64,000 nucleotides of DNA from Thermodesulfobium acidiphilum (GTDB lineage: Bacteria > Thermodesulfobiota > Thermodesulfobiia > Thermodesulfobiales > Thermodesulfobiaceae): positions 1,313,001 through 1,377,000 of the forward strand of contig NZ_CP020921.1 in the NCBI RefSeq assembly GCF_003057965.1. Direction: 5' to 3'. A program made the position numbers and the translations under genes. Under the pieces are notes generated by a model that ran no database searches, was not told where the DNA came from, and was given only the letters and a program-made list of their open reading frames with translations. Every line of letters begins with the position of its first letter. The stretch's first letter is position 1. Shown in pieces: positions 60,837 through 64,000 of this stretch.

Positions 60837-61543
60837 AAGTAATTGCAATAAGCGACGTTCATACTCCTCAATATTTATGGATGTTAAAGAAAAAATTAGA
60901 AACCTTAGATAACGATATTGACCTCATAATTGGAGCAGGAGATTTAATATACAAGGGGGCAAGTTTAGCAATTAACAGTTTAACTTCTACAATAGTTGAA
61001 AAGTTCAATAAATTTGTGCCCTTTTTTACGTGCTTCGGAAATGAAGAGTATTTCAACACAGAACCTAAATTAAAGCAACTTAAATATCCTATTTATTTAG
61101 ATACAGACTTTATCAAACTAGGGAAACCTGAATGGACATTTTTCTTTACAAGAGGTATTTTAGCACAACCAACTACCTGGCAAAAAAAGCATATGAAAGA
61201 TGCAGAAGGAATATATGAAAGAAAGCTAAGTGAAATACGTTCTATAATTGAGAATCTAAAAAAGCAAACAGACAGAATAGTTTATATAAGTCACTATGCT
61301 CCTACATATAGAACCCTGGAAGGAGAAAACCAAGAAAGCTTAGAACTATTAGGAAGCAACAAGGTTGAAAAACTTTTATTAGAATTTGATATCCCACTTG
61401 CAATACATGGGCACTCTCATCACTCAACCAAACCTATTGTAAGTATTGGAAAATCAACTATAATAAACGCTGCTATAATGGTTAATAAAGCTATCCCGAC
61501 TATAATTTTAAAGGACGGTGTGAGTATTGAACATATTAGCTAA
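60833..61543 (+). CDS. Calcineurin-like metallophosphoesterase
   Basis: A 236-residue phosphoesterase. Metal-binding motifs are in order: SDVHTPQYL, IIGAGDLIY, CFGNEEYF, YISHYAP and IHGHSHHS. The second motif normally reads GDxx, which is present as AGDLIYKG. No signal peptide is seen, so it acts in the cytosol. The substrate cannot be assigned. It overlaps the small membrane protein gene and cysK. Confidence 0.9.
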   Translation: MKVIAISDVHTPQYLWMLKKKLETLDNDIDLIIGAGDLIYKGASLAINSLTSTIVEKFNKFVPFFTCFGNEEYFNTEPKLKQLKYPIYLDTDFIKLGKPEWTFFFTRGILAQPTTWQKKHMKDAEGIYERKLSEIRSIIENLKKQTDRIVYISHYAPTYRTLEGENQESLELLGSNKVEKLLLEFDIPLAIHGHSHHSTKPIVSIGKSTIINAAIMVNKAIPTIILKDGVSIEHIS

Positions 61544-62414
61544 TGTTGGTAACACTCCCTTAATAAAGCTTGGTAGCTTTAATGATAAAAATATATTTGG
61601 CAAATGGGAAGCAAAAAATCCTATGGGTTCAATAAAGGATAGAGCAGCTCTAAATATGATAGAAACAGCAATCAAAGAGGGAAAAATTACCTCTGAAACG
61701 ATAGTGGTAGAAGCTACATCTGGAAACACAGGAATAGGACTTGCTTTTGTCTGTGCAGTTAAGGGTATAAAATTAAGAATTTATCTCCCAGAACACATGA
61801 GCGAAGAGAGAAAAAAGATCTTAAAAGCATTTGGCACCCAATTGATTCTCACCCCAAAGAATAAGGGCATTTCAGGTTCTGTGATAGCTGCAAAAGAATT
61901 TGCAAAATCATCTAATGCTTTTTATGTTGATCAGTTCAACAATCCCTCCAACGCTATGGCACATTATATTAGCACTGCTCCAGAAATATATAGAGATATG
62001 AAAGGAGAAATTGGAGCTATCGTTTGTCCGATAGGAAGTGCGGGCACCATAACGGGCATTGGTAAATTTATGAAATCAATAAATAAGGAAATAAAGATAA
62101 TAGGAGTAGAACCAGAGTTAAGCCCCACCATTAAAAGGGGCATTAGTGCACCTCATAAAATTCAAGGAATAGCGCCAGGTTTTGTTCCTGGCATATATAA
62201 TCCTAATGTCGTTGACGACATTATATGCGTTTCAGATGATGAAGCATACGAAATGACTAGATATTTAGCTAGAAAAGAGGGTCTTTTTGTAGGCATATCA
62301 TCAGGAGCAAGCTTAGCAGCATCGTTAAAACTCAATGTTGAAAAGCCAATAGTCGCAATACTCCCAGACACGGGGGAAAGGTATCTCTCAGTAGAAAATC
62401 TATTCAATGCATAG
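61527..62414 (+). CDS. cysK: Cysteine synthase (O-acetylserine sulfhydrylase)
   Basis: CysK makes cysteine from O-acetylserine and sulfide with PLP. The 295-residue protein has NPMGSIKDRAALNMI (PLP Lys), VEATSGNTGIGLAFVCAVKG, QFNNPSNAMAHYISTAPEI, and the PLP phosphate loop PIGSAGTITGIG. The C-terminus is shorter than in E. coli CysK but the fold is intact. It starts with TTG inside the phosphoesterase gene, and overlaps the next gene by eight bases. In a sulfate reducer sulfide is the natural donor. Confidence 0.94.
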   Translation: MNILANVGNTPLIKLGSFNDKNIFGKWEAKNPMGSIKDRAALNMIETAIKEGKITSETIVVEATSGNTGIGLAFVCAVKGIKLRIYLPEHMSEERKKILKAFGTQLILTPKNKGISGSVIAAKEFAKSSNAFYVDQFNNPSNAMAHYISTAPEIYRDMKGEIGAIVCPIGSAGTITGIGKFMKSINKEIKIIGVEPELSPTIKRGISAPHKIQGIAPGFVPGIYNPNVVDDIICVSDDEAYEMTRYLARKEGLFVGISSGASLAASLKLNVEKPIVAILPDTGERYLSVENLFNA

Positions 62415-63381
62415 AGCAATACTTCTTTTTTCAGGAGGCTTAGACTCCCTGATTGCAGGGAGAATCATACAGGATCAAAATATTGAGGTAATTCCAATCA
62501 AGTTTACTACCCCTTTTTTTGAAGCTGACGAAAGAGTTAAGGTATACGCAAGAGAAGCAAGATTAAAAGAACCTATATTTTTTGACGTTACTGATCAATT
62601 TTTTAATATATTAAAGAATCCAAAATACGGTTTCGGAAAATCACTTAATCCTTGCATAGATTGTCATAAATTAATGATTGAAGAAAGCATAAAGTTGCTT
62701 AAAGTTTTTGACGCATCATTTGTTATAACCGGAGAAGTTTTAGGTGAAAGACCCATGTCTCAAAACAAAAGAAGTCTAAATTTAGTTGCACATAATTACT
62801 CGGATTTAGTATTAAGGCCACTTTCAGCTAAGCTATTGCCAGAAACCAGCATTGAAAGGTCTAAAATTGTAAACAGAGAACTTCTCGAAGGCATTTCAGG
62901 AAGATCGAGAAAAAAACAGAAAGAACTCGCAAGGCTTTTAAACATAAAGAAATATCCCGCACCAGCTGGCGGCTGCGTTCTCACAGAAAAGCAATTTGGA
63001 AATAAGATTAAGAAATTAATTGACCTGGGTATGTTAACAGCAGATTTTTGCAGGCTGATAAAAAATTCAAGGGTGCTCTTTGTTGAAAAGTATAATAACC
63101 TCCTGATAACTGGTCGTTGTGAAAGAGAAAATCAAATGATCCAGAATTTTGCTGAAAAGTTTGGAATATCTTATTTTATGCCAAAAAATGAGAAAGGGAG
63201 CTATCTTTTGCCCATAAAAGCAGCATTTAGTGAAGAGGAGAATATTTTCTACGCAAAAGTTACTGCCTCATTCAATGATGAAAAAGATAATGAAGTCGAA
63301 ATCATCACCTCTGATCACAGCCAGAGCTATAAAGTTTTGGCTCTAGAAAGAGAAGAAATAAATAAATTCTTATTTACTTAG
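62407..63381 (+). CDS. PP-loop ATP pyrophosphatase, tRNA thiolation type
   Basis: A 324-residue protein with a PP-loop at the N-terminus, LLFSGGLDSL, and the conserved LNPCIDCHKLMIEE (CxxC) seen in the MnmA/ThiI-like group. A second region has YPAPAGGCVLTEKQFGN. The C-terminal 100 residues (FVEKYNNLLITGRCERENQM) form an additional domain of uncertain class. It probably activates a nucleoside with ATP for sulfur transfer. It is the last gene of the run from ahbB to here and is coupled to cysK. The precise product is not determined. Confidence 0.78.
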   Translation: MHRAILLFSGGLDSLIAGRIIQDQNIEVIPIKFTTPFFEADERVKVYAREARLKEPIFFDVTDQFFNILKNPKYGFGKSLNPCIDCHKLMIEESIKLLKVFDASFVITGEVLGERPMSQNKRSLNLVAHNYSDLVLRPLSAKLLPETSIERSKIVNRELLEGISGRSRKKQKELARLLNIKKYPAPAGGCVLTEKQFGNKIKKLIDLGMLTADFCRLIKNSRVLFVEKYNNLLITGRCERENQMIQNFAEKFGISYFMPKNEKGSYLLPIKAAFSEEENIFYAKVTASFNDEKDNEVEIITSDHSQSYKVLALEREEINKFLFT

Positions 63382-63430
63382 ATTAAGCCAAAATATTTAA
63401 GCAAAGAACTTCACGTAATTAAGATCCTTC

Positions 63431-63754
63431 TTAACCACCACTAATTTTGGTAATACTCTTCCCAAAGTAATTTTGAGCAAATTCAGCAACCTTTTCTTTG
63501 TTAATGTCTCCTTCAATAGTGCCAATATTTACTCCCGAAACGCTTAGATCCCAATCTACCATCCATGCTCTTCTGGCTTCAATTTTGGCAAAAGTGCCAT
63601 CAGAAAACCAAACGTCATAAACCTTATAGAAAACAAACTGATCGCTTTCTGCTCTAGCCGGCACATTGGTGTTTAACACGAAGTCATAAGAAGTGAAAAC
63701 AAACGTTGACACACAAAGGATACACAAAAATATTAAAAGTCTAAAAAATTTCAT
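63431..63754 (-). CDS. Secreted hypothetical protein
   Basis: I do not recognise this 107-residue protein. Residues 1-22 are a hydrophobic signal (FFRLLIFLCILCVSTFVFTS). The mature part contains FYKVYDVWFSDGTFAKIEAR and RRAWMVDWDLSVSGVNIGTI, which suggests an all-beta fold followed by a helical end (KEKVAEFAQNYFGKSITK). A good AGGAGG is upstream of the ATG. It converges on the PP-loop gene, with 49 bases between. Confidence 0.6.
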   Translation of the reverse strand: MKFFRLLIFLCILCVSTFVFTSYDFVLNTNVPARAESDQFVFYKVYDVWFSDGTFAKIEARRAWMVDWDLSVSGVNIGTIEGDINKEKVAEFAQNYFGKSITKISGG

Positions 63755-63825
63755 TTATCCTCCTGAAAACGAAATATTCATTTCATAAAGTAAATTTTAT
63801 CACACCTTAATTACTACTACAAAAT

Positions 63826-64000
63826 CTAACCCCTAATCCTTTCTACATATATTCTCTCTGGATAAACAATAAGCCCAGAAGGGTTCGGTTTAGAAAGCCC
63901 CTTTACCCAATTTCTGTAAGCTACAATACTTTTTGGATACCAAAGAAATACATATGGCTGATCTTGAACTATAATCTTATATACTTTTCTATAAATCTTC
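63826..64000 (-). CDS. Family 5 extracellular solute-binding protein (C-terminus only)
   Basis: The 57 residues visible before the TAG stop contain QDQPYVFLWYPKSIVAYRNW, then VKGLSKPNPSGLIVYPERIY and VERIRG. This is the C-terminal pattern of oligopeptide/dipeptide/nickel-type (DppA/OppA/NikA) ABC binding proteins. The rest of the gene lies to the right of the window. Whether the ligand is a peptide or nickel cannot be told from this fragment. Confidence 0.8.
   Translation of the reverse strand, partial: KIYRKVYKIIVQDQPYVFLWYPKSIVAYRNWVKGLSKPNPSGLIVYPERIYVERIRG

Noticed and set aside
1-64000. CRISPR arrays, complete insertion sequences, prophage or integrase genes
   Set aside because: No regularly spaced repeats, transposase, integrase or attachment-site pattern was seen in any part of the window.

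Overview
This is an AT-rich bacterial window from a Gram-negative-type (diderm) anaerobic sulfate or sulfite reducer. Three things show this. A complete dissimilatory sulfite reductase block (dsrM-dsrK-dsrC-dsrA-dsrB-dsrD plus a ferredoxin) lies at about 9.6-15.2 kb. Lipopolysaccharide genes (msbA, waaA, lpxK, kdsB), TonB/ExbBD and a TonB receptor require an outer membrane. Siroheme-linked haem genes (ahbB, hemL) are present. The simple dsrMK without dsrJOP, the AT richness and the gene mix recall Thermodesulfobium; that assignment is inference and was not tested by any search.

Layout. 1-9.4 kb (minus strand): housekeeping genes in two transcription groups, uvrA-ydjM-like-accD-accA (accA runs off the left edge) and rplU-rpmA-obg-proB-proA-nadD. 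9.4-15.2 kb: tRNA-Ser(GCT), ferredoxin and the dsr operon. 15.4-17.4 kb: tRNA thiolation genes ttcA and mnmA, then thioredoxin. 17.6-25.2 kb: metE, a UvrD/Rep-type helicase, a 467-base gap without a convincing gene, then hisS-aspS. 25.2-31 kb: a secreted orphan, an alpha/beta hydrolase, and a five-gene operon made of a CooC-like ATPase, a FecBCD-type metal-chelate ABC transporter and a methyltransferase. 31-35.5 kb: a hydroxyacid dehydrogenase, a polar amino acid ABC transporter and an ArsR regulator. 35.6-42.7 kb: LPS export and assembly genes, then a C-terminal processing protease. 42.7-46.4 kb: an orphan, a peroxiredoxin, an MFS permease, a ROK kinase and an Mth938-like protein. 46.5-52.6 kb: two tandem minor-pilin cassettes. 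52.7-58 kb: TonB-dependent receptor, BASS symporter, and exbB-exbD-tonB-trmO. 58.2-63.4 kb: secreted Ig-like protein, ahbB, hemL, small membrane protein, phosphoesterase, cysK, PP-loop protein. 63.4-64 kb: a secreted orphan and the C-terminus of an oligopeptide/nickel-type binding protein.

The most unusual find is a repeated hairpin. Its arms are AAGCCATGAAGG and a complementary CCTTYATGGCTT-like sequence, followed by a U-rich stretch and the Shine-Dalgarno 8-10 bases later. It stands directly before three separate transcription units: the cooC-like/fecBCD operon (30951-31005, minus), the TonB receptor (52708-52738, plus) and exbBD-tonB (58006-58050, minus). Together these supply every component needed to move a metal chelate from outside the cell to the cytoplasm, so the element looks like the shared control site of one uptake regulon. 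The CooC-like ATPase hints at nickel, but the ligand is unproven.

Other points of note: DsrA lacks the last cysteine of its siroheme/[4Fe-4S] motif, while DsrB keeps all of its own. The dsr ferredoxin carries Asp in place of a cluster Cys. Many genes start with TTG.
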